A stretch of 64,000 bases of DNA from Taeniopygia guttata. Its lineage: Eukaryota; Chordata; Aves; Passeriformes; Estrildidae. Below the pieces are notes generated by a model, which was not told the DNA's origin, did no database searches, and saw only the letters and a program-made list of their open reading frames with translations. Both the position numbers and the translations under genes were made by a program. Of the stretch, positions 45,481-57,900 are shown piece by piece; position 1 is the first letter of the stretch, and each line of letters opens with the position of its first letter. Location: contig NC_133024.1 in NCBI RefSeq assembly GCF_048771995.1, positions 45,980,001-46,044,000 on the forward strand, given 5' to 3'.

Positions 45481-47307
45481 AAATTATGATGGGCGTTTCA
45501 GATTACATGAAGAAATTGTGACTTTCTCAGAAAGGTCATATGTAAAACATTCTCCTTACATACATTCTCCTCAAATTAGATCAGCAGTTTACACAATATA
45601 ATTTATTTTAGGCATTGCGTCTCAACAAATAACTGAAAAAAATCTATAAAAGATGCTTTAGTAAGAAAACAGAAGTCAAAGCAATGGAAAAAAAAGAAAA
45701 TAATAAGAACCTAAACACTTAAAATCCCAAAGAAAGAAATGGCAACGTCCTGCTCCTCTTTCTGCTGGGAGAAAAGTTAGTGAGGACATTATAATGGTGG
45801 CAATAGACACAGCATTTTCAATACTTCTTTGTGGCAAAGAAGTGGGGGGGAAGCAATCAAACCCTCCTGCTGCCTGAGGCATGCTCCTGAGCAAAACACA
45901 GCTCCTTAGGCTTGGGTCAGGGAAGACAGGATTTGGCTCAACAGGATGCATGAGTGGATTAACATGACAAATTAACTGTTAATCCGAGTAGTAGCCAACT
46001 ATTAATAAACTCCTCATGAACACTACCTTAGTGATTTGAACTCTCAGCTCCTGGGGTGTTTTGAGTTTGGGGGGTGAATGTGAACTAGTCTCCTGTCAGA
46101 GGCACACGTAGTGGTCATCTGGGTGAACAAACAGAGATAAATCTATCCCACAGCCTTCATAAAGGTGCTGCATTCTGTAAGAACATGGACAAGATGGACA
46201 AGGCACTTTAGAATCTGGATCAGAAAGAAAGCAGCTATTTTGGTAAGGGAAATGAGTTGGAGGGAAGTGCTCACAGCCTGCTACTTTATCCATGTTGGCA
46301 TAAAAGCCACTAGCTATTAAGTTTTTTCCTCTTTTCCTAGATATTTTTAAAGCCTCACAAATGATTACCCTATTATTTGTTAACAACTGGTTATCAAATC
46401 AGTAAAAAGTGTTTTTGATATCACTGGAATATTTCCTTTACTTCTTTAGAAATGTGAATTAGTCTGACAATTCTCTGAATCCACCTCTATTTCAGTTGTT
46501 TGCAAGTTTGAGTTTACTTTTCTTGCAGTCAGTGGAAAATCTCCATGAATATATCTAGAGAAAAAAGGATTCCAAACACATTAATTAAAGTGCAGGTTTT
46601 CCAAATTATATCACTATGAGGAGAAAAAAGATTGCAAATAATACTTCTATAAAAGTTTGAGTTCCAAGGGATTACTGAATTTAAATAATTTAATTTTAAT
46701 TTAAATGAAAAAGAACAACAGGTATGTGACTCTAGTGCCAACAAAAACAGGTACCTTGGACATAATTACTCAAGTAAATCTACTTTTGCCTTTACTGAGT
46801 GCTTGGCTCTATCAGTTTATTGTGAATTTTATTCTGAGTGCTGACTGCAGGACTAGGTCCTCCATCTCTAATGACTGAATGTCTCAGATATGTTTCAGTC
46901 TTACAGCTAGTTTTCATCCCTGCATCCCTATATATTTACATTAGCAAGGTTTTATTGCCCAATAAAAAAAGTATGCCAAATTTTGCCTGAACACATAAAG
47001 CATAAAATACTGCAGAGAAATATATAGCCAGTAGTATGATAGGTAGTTTTTCATTTGTACAGTAAATTATTTTTTAAATTATGCTTTTAACAATGTATAC
47101 TTTTAAGGGAAGACCTTTGCTTATTTTTTAAATGCAAAAGGATTCAAGAATTGCATTGTTCTCAAGATGTGAAACATTTGTTTTGTTTCCCATGATAGAG
47201 GAAACCTTGGTGATTGATAACAATTAAACAATTCTAACTTATTTTTTTAAAGATAAAAGAAAACAAAAGAAAATATAAAAATGAAAGAAAGAAGATGACT
47301 TGTGAAA
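45481..47307. other. Non-coding, nothing recognised
   Basis: AT-rich sequence. Minus-strand frames at 45,676-45,951 and 46,096-46,386 (about 91 and 96 codons) have no recognisable domain. Confidence 0.5.
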
Positions 47308-47380
47308 AAAATAAACAAACAAACAAAAAAATCCAAAAACCAAAAAACCCACACCCAAACCAAAACCCCAAACTCAACAG
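47308..47380 (+). repeat. A/C-rich low-complexity tract
   Basis: AAAC and AAACCC-type units with almost no G or T. Confidence 0.85.
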
Positions 47381-48569
47381 GAGTGCAAGAGAAGAACAAG
47401 AGTAAAAGTTAATTTCAACATTTTGATTTATAGGGAAAAGCTCAGCAGATTACATAAAACCAAAAGGGGAAGTAGTTGAACATTGGGTCAAATCTCCATT
47501 CACATGTTTTGCAATAAAAGGCTGACTGTAGCCTTTGAGCCTTGCTTCAAGTCACAGACAATGGCAATTGCAGAGCAAGACTAATAACAGGATTTAGCAT
47601 AAATCCACCACAGGAAGTGAACAGTTGTACTGGCGAATAATTAGCCATGGAACTTTTTATGGCAACATCAGGATGCTCTCTGTGCTTTAAAGCATTGTCT
47701 GCAGTTGTGATCAGGAAAAAAAACAAACTCACTTCTCCTTCCTTGTAGAAGACTTTTAGCTATAGATCTTTTTTTTTTTTTACAATATTTTAGTAATTTT
47801 CCTCCTTATTCTAATTTAGTAGCAATAGTGTAAGTATTAAATTTGCATTTTAAAGTTTTCAAAAATGTTATTTTCTTTTTTTTTCTTTTTTCGCTCAGTG
47901 ATGCTTTTTATTACAAGGTAAATTGTGTTTATTTTGCATGGCTAACACTTGGGTTCAAAGCAACACTTTGATCTTGAACCCCTGCCAGATTCCAAGAGCT
48001 GAAAGCCCCCCTGTGCAGTAAAGTAGACCTGTACTCACAAAGCCTGGCTAATTTGCAAAGGAATGTCAAAATTACTGGCACAGCTGACTACTGTGGTGCA
48101 GTACAGTCTATAGTCTTTCTAATGAATGGAGATCTGCTTTTCTCCATGTATTTACTTGTCACTTATTAGAAAATTAATTTTTCATTCTCTAGACAATGAA
48201 TTTCTGTCATTATATTAAAACAAACACGCAAACAAAATAAATAAAATTTAAAAAACAGACCAGTTACTGTGAATTCTTTACTTTCATAAGAGATAATCTT
48301 CTGTTAGCCAATACAATTAGATCTAAAGAAAGCAGTCTATCAGTTCCTTTGCATTTTACTAAAGCTGAAAAAAATTCAAAGAATTTTAGCTGGGGAAGAA
48401 TATGCAGGTTCTATGTAAGTGCTCTGAGTACATTTCTATACCTTTTGTTGTCATCCGTTCTGCCTAGTGAGAGTGGTATTCCTTCTCTTAGAAGTGAGAT
48501 ACATTAATGAAACTGAACAAAACTCCATCTCATTTCCATTGCCTTTGTATATCTACTTCCTAGACACTG
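47381..48569. other. Non-coding, nothing recognised
   Basis: AT-rich, with short T runs near 47,770 and 47,880. No gene is supported. Confidence 0.55.
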
Positions 48570-48710
48570 GACAATAAAAAAAAAAACCTAAAAAACCTCA
48601 AAGAAATAAACAAGCAAACCCCCAACCCAAAATTCAAACCAACCCAAAACCAAATTAAAACCAAAAATCTAACAACGTCCCCATAAAACAAAGTCACCAA
48701 CCAAACCACA
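48570..48710 (+). repeat. A/C-rich low-complexity tract
   Basis: About 140 bases of AAACC/AACCC-type sequence with almost no G. It is the fourth such tract in the window on the plus strand. Confidence 0.8.
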
Positions 48711-49028
48711 TTCCTTGGTGTATTCACTCAGAATTCAAGAAACTGGATTCTGAATTACAATGGAACTTGAGAAACAGATGTTCAGAACTGCACAGTGGTT
48801 GCCTATAAACCTGAATCTGGCTCTGTAGAGGTCAAGGAGAGTGCAAGGTACCTCAAACCTCCTAAAGACTGCAAATCATGACTGCTGTGATCAGCTGGAT
48901 GCTCAGCCTGCACCATGGGATACATGAAAGAAAGAAAATACCTGCAAAGCTTCCATGCTTTTCAGGGTTTAGGCTGCTCAGCTGCTAATGAAAGTGTAGT
49001 GTATTCCTGTATAGGGCTTTTATTTTCC

Positions 49029-49032
49029 TTTT

Positions 49033-49067
<35 letters not shown>

Positions 49068-49072
49068 TGTGT
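49029..49072. repeat. T26 followed by (GT)9
   Basis: Twenty-six T (49,029-49,054), then nine GT units (49,055-49,072), uninterrupted. Confidence 0.95.
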
Positions 49073-50994
49073 AAATAAGCAATATTCACAAATGGATGGA
49101 GAAAGGAAATAGTATTGAGTATAAGGCCACAAGTAAGGAGCTGAGGCACAGAAAAATTACCAACAGGATTTTCAGAAGGATTAAAGCAGCATGACTTTAT
49201 TGACTGTGCTGCATTAACATCAAATGTGGTTTGACCCTCTGTGATTTCTTCAAAGTAAGACTGGAAGCAGAACAGGAACCAAACCTAGGTCAATACTAAA
49301 GCCACAAAACCATAATTACTCTCCTTATTTCTTTTCTATATTTAGGAGGGAAAAAAAATAGTGACACATGTGCCTGTAGGGTGACCTGTCATGCTGCTAA
49401 GTGTCTACTTATGCAACTTCAGTCCCTCTCATTTTAACTAACTCTAATTTTGAATGCTGTCTTTGGCATTCTGCCTTGGACTTCTCACAAGGCTTTTTTT
49501 GTGGTATTTTTTTCTTTATTTTCTTCATCTTTTGAGAAGGGAGATAGTAAATGTGAATAATTATTTCTCAATAAAGAATAGAGCTTTTGTTGTCACATTT
49601 GGCATCAATGGGATTTCTTACTTTAAAAAGGTTAGGCTAAACCCATGCCATTTATACTATGAAAATCCCTAAGAATCCAAGTGAATCATTCATTTGAGTT
49701 TCCAGCAAGAAGGAATATTTTTTAATGTTCTGTTTATGGGACTTGTTTTCTGTGTTTTGTTTGCATTCTTGGAGAATTATGCTATGAACACTAAAATTCA
49801 ATTTTTAGTGGATGTCATTCAATTTTTTTGATGATTCATAGAAGATATCTAGATCAAACTGGGAATTGCATAAAGTAATTTTGAAAAAGATAAATTTGTC
49901 TCAGAATAGTTACAGAAATATAATATTAATTCAAGGGGAATGTGAAGAGTGTAAAAGTTCTGGAATGCAGTGTATAATATGTCTGGATACTTACAGAGGA
50001 AAAGAACTGCCATTGAGCCCTGAATTACATGAAGAAGGTAAACTAGGTAAAAATTTTAAGGAAATGGTGCTGAAAATAAAACCATGTAATTGGCAAAACG
50101 AGGAGGCAGAGGTAAACAGAAAATTGATGCTTTTCTCTTGAAACTTTCAGATTCATTCCATTTGTCATACACTTTATTTGAGGTTTATTAGCAATCTCAT
50201 GGACTGGTCTTACACAAAAACTTAGTTTAGAAACTCATCAAGTGAATTCTGAGAAAATAGATGAGCACTATGAAAACATTCACCCGGAAAATTTACTTAG
50301 TTCTAAAAAAAGAGGACTGAATATTAGTGAATAATATTTTTCTGAAGTATTACATTCAGCAGCAAAAACCCCAAAATATCTTTGAGATAATTTATAGCAA
50401 ATAAGCATTTCTGTAAACTAAGAAGCTCTATAATCTAACTGATTATATGCATTTCAAAACTAAAGACTGACTGTAAATTGGAAGCATCAGGATCATTCTT
50501 ATACTCTGAGGACACCTGATATGTAAGAGCCCACAGCTATATTATCTAACTCTCTTATTCTTTAAAACTCAGTCCCTCACCTGTTGGGAGTTGCTAATTC
50601 TGCAACCAGGCCCAGAAGCTGTTGGAGGATTCTGTCATGGGAAAAAATATGACAAGAGCAGCTCTAGCAAAGCCACAGTATGGCTAACAGCAGTTCCAAG
50701 CTCACAGGTACTTTAATTAATCAGTATAAAATGCAGTATTAGAGCTTGGTGCTCTTAACCATCACTACCACACAAGTTGTTACTTCCACACACCCCAATG
50801 GTTTCTACAAGGAGTGACTGGGCTGGGTGTAAGACTAAGCTAAACTGTGTGAATATGTTTGCATGGTGAAGACCATGCAGCGCTGAGCTTGTCTCAGGCA
50901 CAGTGAGCAGAAATTAAATGCTGTACCTTCTATTTCTGTGGAAAGAGCAGGGGGGACCTAGGGAAGTACAAAAGTAAAGGTATGTATGCAAATA
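49073..50994. other. Non-coding, nothing recognised
   Basis: AT-rich. A 91-codon plus frame at 49,866-50,141 includes a C-x2-C ... C-x2-C arrangement (ECEECKSSGMQCIICLD), but it has no recognisable domain or splice context and is probably chance. Confidence 0.5.
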
Positions 50995-51041
50995 TGTCTA
51001 TATCTGTCTATCTATCTGTCTATCTATCTATCTATCTATTA
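50995..51041. repeat. (TATC)n microsatellite, imperfect
   Basis: CTAT/CTGT tetranucleotide units, about ten, with G-for-A interruptions. Confidence 0.9.
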
Positions 51042-51129
51042 TAAATAGAAACACAGTTTGTGCAAATCCCACATTTTTAAAGGGTAAGAAACACAAATCA
51101 TAGGGAAAGTAATGACTAAGGCTTATATT

Positions 51130-51420
51130 TCAGCTAATATATTCCTTTGCCTCTGAATTGGTTCCCTTGAGACACTGTTCTGTAGGTTAATAATCCTCAC
51201 TATTAGAAAGTGTTTTCCTGATATTTCATCTAATTATACCCATCCATAATCTCTTCTTCAAAACCTCTCCTCATTTCACTTCTTTGGTATCCTCTAAACT
51301 AGTATTTTCTTTCAGTTTGATCTTTCATCTAAACAAGCCTTTTCAGCTCAGTATTTGGCTATGTAATACTCCACACAACTGGAATCCAAATCTGCAAATT
51401 GTTGAGCAGCTCCAAATTTC
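51130..51420 (-). mobile_element. Old CR1 LINE fragment, antisense
   Basis: 'gaaagtgttttcctgatatt' then 'catctaattatacccatc' parallels the antisense CR1 phrase (GAAG-ATTTCCTGATGTTCAATCTAAA-CTACCCTC). 'ctaaacaagccttttcagct' parallels CTAAACAA-CCCAGTTCTTTCAGC. The end, 'gttgagcagctccaaattt', is also consistent. Order is right and divergence high, suggesting an ancient copy inserted on the minus strand. Confidence 0.5.
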
Positions 51421-52469
51421 CTTAATTTATAAAAGGCAGTGAAGGTACTTACCTTCTCACAACTTAATTCTCACAATTAATAAAAATATAAACATTTAAA
51501 ATAAAATATTCATCCTTGCTGAGTGTGTAAAATATATAAATACATAAAATGGCTCCTTTCCAGCACTCTCTTGTTCCATGAAAGAACAAAATTACAATTT
51601 TGGTAATAATTATTATAAGACATTTCCTTTCAGGAAGGTCTGTATCTACAATGTGTATGTTCTGGGAAGAATATCGTTTACTCTGATAATTTTCTGGGAA
51701 GACAGGACCTTTAATTTTAAATGTTCAAAAATAAATATTTCAGTAATGCTTACAGGACCAATTATGTGTGGGTGAACGCCACAGTTCCTGGGATAGATTC
51801 TTACATATGCCAGCTTCCACAAATTAAAGACTCTTACTTTAGCAATACACTAAGCTGCAGTATCTTGGAAAAAAGTGACTATAATTTTTTTAGATGTTGT
51901 TCAGCCACCACTAAAGCCCTTTTCTCCTGTTTCCATTATACTGCCTGTACTAGAGAATAAAGCTGCTCCCAGTGAAGATCTTAAGGTACATTGCTTTTCC
52001 ATTGTTTTTAGATATCTAAAGAGAAAAGAATGCAAGTTCTAGCCTTCTGGGATGTTGGGACACCATCACTTAGTGCCTTAAAAAGATAAATCATGTGTTT
52101 TGAAAGAAAAAGCCAAATAGCTAAAAATAAAGGTGCATGTGCATAAATGTACATTAAACTTCTTAGATTTCTTGTCTTCATTAAACTTTTGGCAAGCTAC
52201 ACAAGAGAACAGCTTTTCATGTCAACCAGAATACCTTCTCAAGTGAAGGCAGTGTTTGCTATAAAATTAGTCTTCACATGATCAAGGGCATAGAAAATGC
52301 TTCCAAGATTGTCTTTAATTCCAGAAAAAAGATAAAAATCCTCTAAAGTTTTTAGAAGTCTGACAATGGCAAAGTTGAAAGACCTTTCATACGACTCAGA
52401 CCTCTACCAGATAGACCTCTAACCACTCAGGAACTTAGAAACACTTGGTGTGAATACATGACCAACTCA
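51421..52469. other. Non-coding, nothing recognised
   Basis: AT-rich sequence between the two CR1 remnants. Frames of 65-79 codons are unrecognised. Confidence 0.55.
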
Positions 52470-52800
52470 GTGGTGTATTGTGTTCTGTGTATTCAGGACT
52501 GACAGAAAGAGTGGATGAACAGTCAGATAACAGAGTCTGCTGCCAATGACACAAAATTATTGAGGACAGTCAAAGCTGACTGAGTAGAAATGTAGCAAGA
52601 TCACAGGGTAATAGGGTTTCTGAGGAACAAAATATCAGGTGAAATTCAATCTGAGTAAGCAGAAAGAAACACAGAAGGAGAAAAATTAACCTAACTAAAT
52701 ATACACTTTCAACTACATATTTTCACTCAGGAAAACACTGGAATCATTGCAGATAGATTTAACAAATCATTAAGTATTAGCAGCTATAGAAATGTAATTT
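52470..52800 (+). mobile_element. Old CR1-type LINE ORF2 fragment
   Basis: The sequence follows the end of the reverse-transcriptase region of ancient amniote CR1 elements. It has 'aatgacacaaaattattgag' (corresponding to GATGACACAAAATTATTTAG), then 'aggtgaaattcaatctgag' (AGATGAAATTCAGTGTTGA), then 'ggaatcattgcagatagatt' (GGAGTCATTGTGGATAG). Spacing between these blocks is preserved. Many stops and indels; it is a fossil. It is older in character than the copy at 22.8 kb. Confidence 0.65.
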
Positions 52801-52989
52801 TAATGTTATAAAATACAAGAAATTTTTTTTATTATATCCTTATGCTATGTAATGAATCAACATCATCATTCCATTGGGACTTTTTTTTTTTTTTCCTGAA
52901 TCTGGTCACCTGCCTCACAAACACCACAGCAAAAAATAGCAGTCACAAAACTAAAATCAATAAAATAAAAGAATAAAATTATTTTTGAT

Positions 52990-53204
52990 CCCTTCCCTTC
53001 CCTTCCCTTCCCTTCCCTTCCCTTCCCTTCCCTTCCCTTCCCTTCCCTTCCCTTCCCTTCCCTTCCCTTCCCTTCCCTTCCCTTCCCTTCCCTTCCCTTC
53101 CCTTCCCTTCCCTTCCCTTCCCTTCCCTTCCCTTCCCTTCCCTTCCCTTCCCTTCCCTTCCCTTCCCTTCCCTTCCCTTCCCTTCCCTTCCCTTCCCTTC
53201 CCTT
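52990..53204. repeat. (CCCTT)43 perfect pentanucleotide array
   Basis: 215 bases make exactly 43 uninterrupted units of CCCTT on the plus strand, AAGGG on the minus strand. It is a pure polypyrimidine/polypurine tract, so triplex (H-DNA) formation is possible, and the G-rich strand can form G-quadruplexes. Because a five-base unit has no stop in any frame, it creates spurious frames on both strands (PFPSL repeats on plus, GREGK repeats on minus). These should not be annotated as proteins. Confidence 0.98.
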
Positions 53205-54708
53205 TTTTCCAGGAAGACAAGGAGGTAAATGTGCAGCTGGATGCAACTGTTAAAAGTTGTGGAGGACAGATGCTTGTCCTCTGACTCAGGAAATCCCTTA
53301 ACTGCAGAAAGGGAATATTGTTACTTTGTATATTTCTGTTTCCTTATACTTCCTCACTCAAGCAACCTTTACTAGGCACTGTTCCCATTGATTCCCAATC
53401 TGCGTGTAAGAGTTTCATTGCTCCAGGTCAGTGCCTGACTGTATATTTGAGCCAAGTGAGGGAAATATGGACCTTATAGAAATTGTTGAAATATTTGGCT
53501 TAGGATTATGCGCATAGACTGTCTCCAACACATACTCCATTACCACAAGACTGCCTTTCTAATACTCTCTTCTTCCAAGCTGAGCAGATCCTGGACACCA
53601 GCTCTGCAGGGAGTTGAGGGCCTTCTTTATTTTCCTTTACTAAGAGTACTATTCCAGCTGTCCACAGGCTCAGCCACTCAGTGGCAAGATATAACAAAGA
53701 TGGATTTGGGTAGTGAGAAACAAAGACAAAGATTAAAACTCTCTTCTTTATCCTGCTCCCAGACTCAGCATCAATCTTCCACTTAATTCCCCTCTATCCA
53801 CCCCAAGTGCCACAGTCCCAGGGTAGAGGTGGGTATGGTCAGCACACAGCAGTTTCTTTCTTTTGCTCCTGGTCATTCACATATTTTCCTGCACCAGTGT
53901 GGGCTCTCCATGGGCTAGGGTGAATGAGGCATATCCTTCTGTCATCTTGGAGCTGAGAGAAAGACATAACTGGGTTGTCTCATGAAGGAACTTTTGGGAG
54001 GTCACTAGACAGTCCCTTCTACCAGCTACTGTTAAAGACATGATCTTAGACTAAATATATTTTAAATCTCAGTAAATAACCTTACTAATATGGATATGAT
54101 TTAGTTACCAAACTCTCATTTTCTAAGACTATATTTTGTTAGAAAACAGACTATATATATGTTTGAAAGGAAAGAAAAACACCACCAAATCATCATATCT
54201 ATATCATCTATATCTATATATATCTCTTTATATATATCAAATTTATTATCTATAAATAAAATAGGATAATATTTTCATATAAAACTCTTACCCTAAAGAT
54301 GATTGTCTCAACAAATTTTTCATCAGACCACCTTTATGAGCTTTTCTTCATCAAATAAGAAGCTGTTTTATCAACACAGATAGAGATACAGGGAGAAAAG
54401 GTAACGTCCTTTTGGAGCAAGTCTTCTGATCTGATTGCTGTACCATTTAAGCCACCTGTTATTTGATCCTTGACCTTGCCGTAAGGAATTGTGTAGTAGT
54501 AGGTTGCAGACTCACATGGCAAACACGCTGAAAGTGTAATCTGAGAGTTGATTAATTATGCATACTTCATGTCACTGAGATCTGAGCATATCAGAGGGCT
54601 AGAGACAGAAGGAGGTGTATTGTTTCTGATTTTCTCTACTACATAACATCCTCAGCTTGCACAAACAGAAGGTCAATGCACCTTGCTGTTTTTAACAAAA
54701 CCAGCAGA
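53205..54708. other. Non-coding; AT-rich TATC/TA stretch near 54,190-54,260
   Basis: No gene is supported. CATCTATATC and TATATATC-type units give a degenerate AT-rich simple repeat at about 54,190-54,260. Confidence 0.55.
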
Positions 54709-54781
54709 TTATAGATGGAAAACTTATAGATGAAAACCTCAAAAATGAAAAATTTATAGATGAAAAACTCAAAAATCTTAT
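54709..54781. repeat. Tandem repeat, 30-bp unit, about 2.4 copies
   Basis: Units beginning TTATAGATG start at 54,709 (partial), 54,724 and 54,754. The last two share TTATAGATGAAAA-CTCAAAAAT. Confidence 0.8.
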
Positions 54782-54870
54782 GTGGAATCAAACCAGTGAA
54801 TTAGACACCCTAACATCTCCTGACTACCACCCATGGGTGGAAAAGGTATTCTCAAGGTGAAGGAAAGGAT

Positions 54871-54879
54871 GTGTATGTG

Positions 54880-54927
<48 letters not shown>

Positions 54928-54942
54928 TGAATATATATAATA
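54871..54942. repeat. Compound microsatellite (TA)n-(GTAT)n
   Basis: GTGTATGTGT, then (AT)10 at 54,881-54,900, then (GTAT)7 at 54,901-54,928, then TA-rich sequence. Confidence 0.95.
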
Positions 54943-57900
54943 TCCTAGTTGTTCAAATAGCTGTTTAAGAGGCAAGATCTGCAGTGAGGCGTGTTTGCAC
55001 AGAGCTGTTTCTCAGGTACCCTGAGAAACTGAACTAGGAAGATTTTGTGTGAGAGCATCATTCTCTCCTAAATCTGGTCTGTACTCCCAGGAATGTATAA
55101 TGTATACTCCCAGGAATGTAATCATGGGGCCAGAAGAGCAGCAGGTAAGAAAGAGCTTGGCTCTGGAATATCCCTTTTTTTGGGGAAACAACATTTTAAG
55201 GAAGACCTGTGCTGTCAAGTTCCTCTTAATAAAAATGTTTCTGTTTTATTTTACCTTAAATTTCTACTGGATATAAAACATAAAACCACCTATATATAAG
55301 AAAACCCATTCAAAAACACTACCCTGAATGATCGTCTCACTGCCCCACATTGTGAAGCAGTGACTGAACTACAGAAATAGTTTTCTATAGACAGAAATCC
55401 TTTTGGTTACCTAGAATTATTTGAATTTATAGACTAGTACTCTATTCAGCGGTATGTCATATTATATTTGCTTTGGTCTTTCCATTTAAATTTGTCAGAC
55501 CCTCAACTGAATTTTATCCCCCATCTTTGTTTAAAAGAATAACTCTTCTGGAAATGTGCAAACTTGGAGGCTTGAAGGTCTTAGCAATTAATTTCTTCTC
55601 CAGAAAGTGCATTGTTAGATTTTTTTTTTTTTTTTTTTTACCATGAAACATAATTTGCAGCTGTGTTGTTTCTCCTGGTGTGATTAAAGCTCCCTATATT
55701 TCTGCACAGAATTCTACCTGTCCTGGGTAACTTAAATAACACTGAGTTACTCGCAAATTTTGCTGTTTTCTTGGTTTCACTGAAAATGTGAGGGGGAGCA
55801 AGACAAATGGCCATAAAAAACTGAAGAGGACAAAGATGTTAAGAGTATATGGGAAAGCTGAAACCCTAATGGTTGAATCAAAGCCTGTGCAGATAGTTCA
55901 CTAGAGATTTGGTATGTAAACTTTTGCCTCATTTTCTGAAACAGCACTTTCTAAATGCAAATTGCTACTTATGATAGTCCACCAGTTATTTAATATTTTA
56001 GCTTATTTGGAACACTGTTTAGTACTTTATTATTGATCACTGTGTTCAGATTGCTCCTTTTCTTCACACTTTAAAACCTGATAGTGTCTCATCATTATCA
56101 AAACGTAACAAAACAAAACACTCACCAGAAAGTGCAGGAAAAAGATAATATTATCATTCAAAATGTATTTCCCTAATTATGATATCCTATTATAGACAGA
56201 AACATTTTTCCTTTTACATAAATACTATTTTGTATAGATTTAAATCTAGTCACCTAATGTTATCCTTTGTAGATAAATAGAAGTGGGTTACAAAGAAAGA
56301 AGTAAAGAAAGAGCCTACAGCTCTTGCATTTCTTCAGCATCCAACACTGAGTACCTGCTCCTAAAATATAGAGAAAAAAGCACAATTAAGTTTTTAAGGA
56401 TAATTTTGAATATGGGATGACAAACACTAAAGGTCTGCAAGTGAAATGCTAAAGGTCTGCAAGTGATAAATAGACCTTTAATGCTTTACCTTCCATTATT
56501 ATGAGAGTCATGATAGGTTGATAAAAGAATGTCTCATTAGAGAAAAATGGAAATTGCTTGGGGAGGAAAAAAAAAGAAAAACTGAAGAGGGAGGGGCAGG
56601 TGAGGGGGCCAGTGGAGAAATACTGTAACAAAGCGGATGTGGAGACTATGGGAGGAGGGATTAGGTGCTTAGGTGAAGGAGAAGGTAACAAAACGCAAAA
56701 AGATCACACAGCTAGGAAGATAGGTGGGAGAGATGGGGCAGACAGTTCCACCCTCTGCACACACCGTTGTCTGCAGACTGAAACAGAGGTTAATGTCTCA
56801 GGATGTCAGTGAATCTTTGGCAGAAACCACTGACCACAAGGAACAACTCTCTGGCTGGTTTGTCTGGTCTTACCAATGCTCTCCAGCAGTGACTCACTGA
56901 GAAGTTGCTCTGGCCTGAAGCTCTTGGTTATTGGTCTCCCACAGCCAGAGCTGGTAACAGGGGACACCACTCTTGTTCCACTTCTCATCATCTTAATATC
57001 AAAGATAATATCTTCCCATATAAAACCTTTTAACTGGTGATCAGAACAGGAAGCAAAGCAAAACCTGTTCCACCCGCTTGTCTGACAGAGGTTGACCAAC
57101 AGTAAGGAGTGGGTCTTTTTCTGTCAAGGACAATTTGAACCTTGAGCGAATGAGGTATTCCCACTAGCCTAGGCAGACATATCTCAGGTTGGCTGGTTGT
57201 AAAGTTAAAATACAGCTCTTTTTTCCCCCAGCCTGATTTCTGCACAGAGGTGGTCAAAGAATTAGATAAAAAGGCTATTAATGCAAAAGTAAAATTCAAT
57301 TTCAATTCTAGAAATTTTTACTCTCTTCCTCTGTTTTTGAGCTATGTGCATTCCTCATTGTAGAGTTCAGTAAGGAAATTACTTTAGAGTAATCTTTAGA
57401 GAAATCTGTTTTAGAAAGGTTTTAGAGAAAACTATTTTTTCTTAAGTAACTATTTTATAGCATTTAGAAATGTTGCTGCATTTACACTTAGATATAATCT
57501 ATTTGTTTTCTCCCAAATGATTAGTAAAGGATGCTTGCTAACAATAAAATAACCTTTTCTTATAACTACAATGCAATTTTTCTCCTTTAACTCCATTAAA
57601 TCTCAATTTAGTGCTCTTTCTTTACTGACCCTCTCTGAAACAACTGCAGTATTATTGATTCAGTTTCTGATTTTCTGATCTCACCAAGTATCACATTTTG
57701 CTTTCATGCAACCACAGAGCCACAGAATGGAAAAATACCCTGCTAAGTGCTTCCCTTCATGCCTGCAGTTAGTCTGTCTGTTCCTTTTGATTGATATCTC
57801 CATCGCTATCAAAGAGCAAATCCTATTAAAAAATCATATAAAATGTTTGCAGCTACTTTCTAATGTGCTGAGTTTTCTGAAAAAAAAATTCCTGAGACAC

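Noticed and set aside
49866..50141. Frame containing paired C-x2-C motifs, suggesting a zinc-binding fold
   Set aside because: Spacing does not fit a known zinc-finger or RING pattern, there is no support around it, and the length is chance-like.
52866..53284. Open frames of 126 codons (minus) and 99 codons (plus) across the CCCTT array
   Set aside because: They exist only because a five-base repeat without a stop is open in every frame. The translations are pure GREGK or PFPSL repeats with no flanking gene structure.
54498..54515. let-7-like string GTAGTAGGTTG
   Set aside because: Only 11 bases match, and the flanking sequence does not provide the complementary arm needed for a let-7 precursor hairpin.
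54827..54840. Perfect 14-bp palindrome CCACCCATGGGTGG
   Set aside because: The length is within what a 64-kb sequence gives occasionally, and no associated feature was found.
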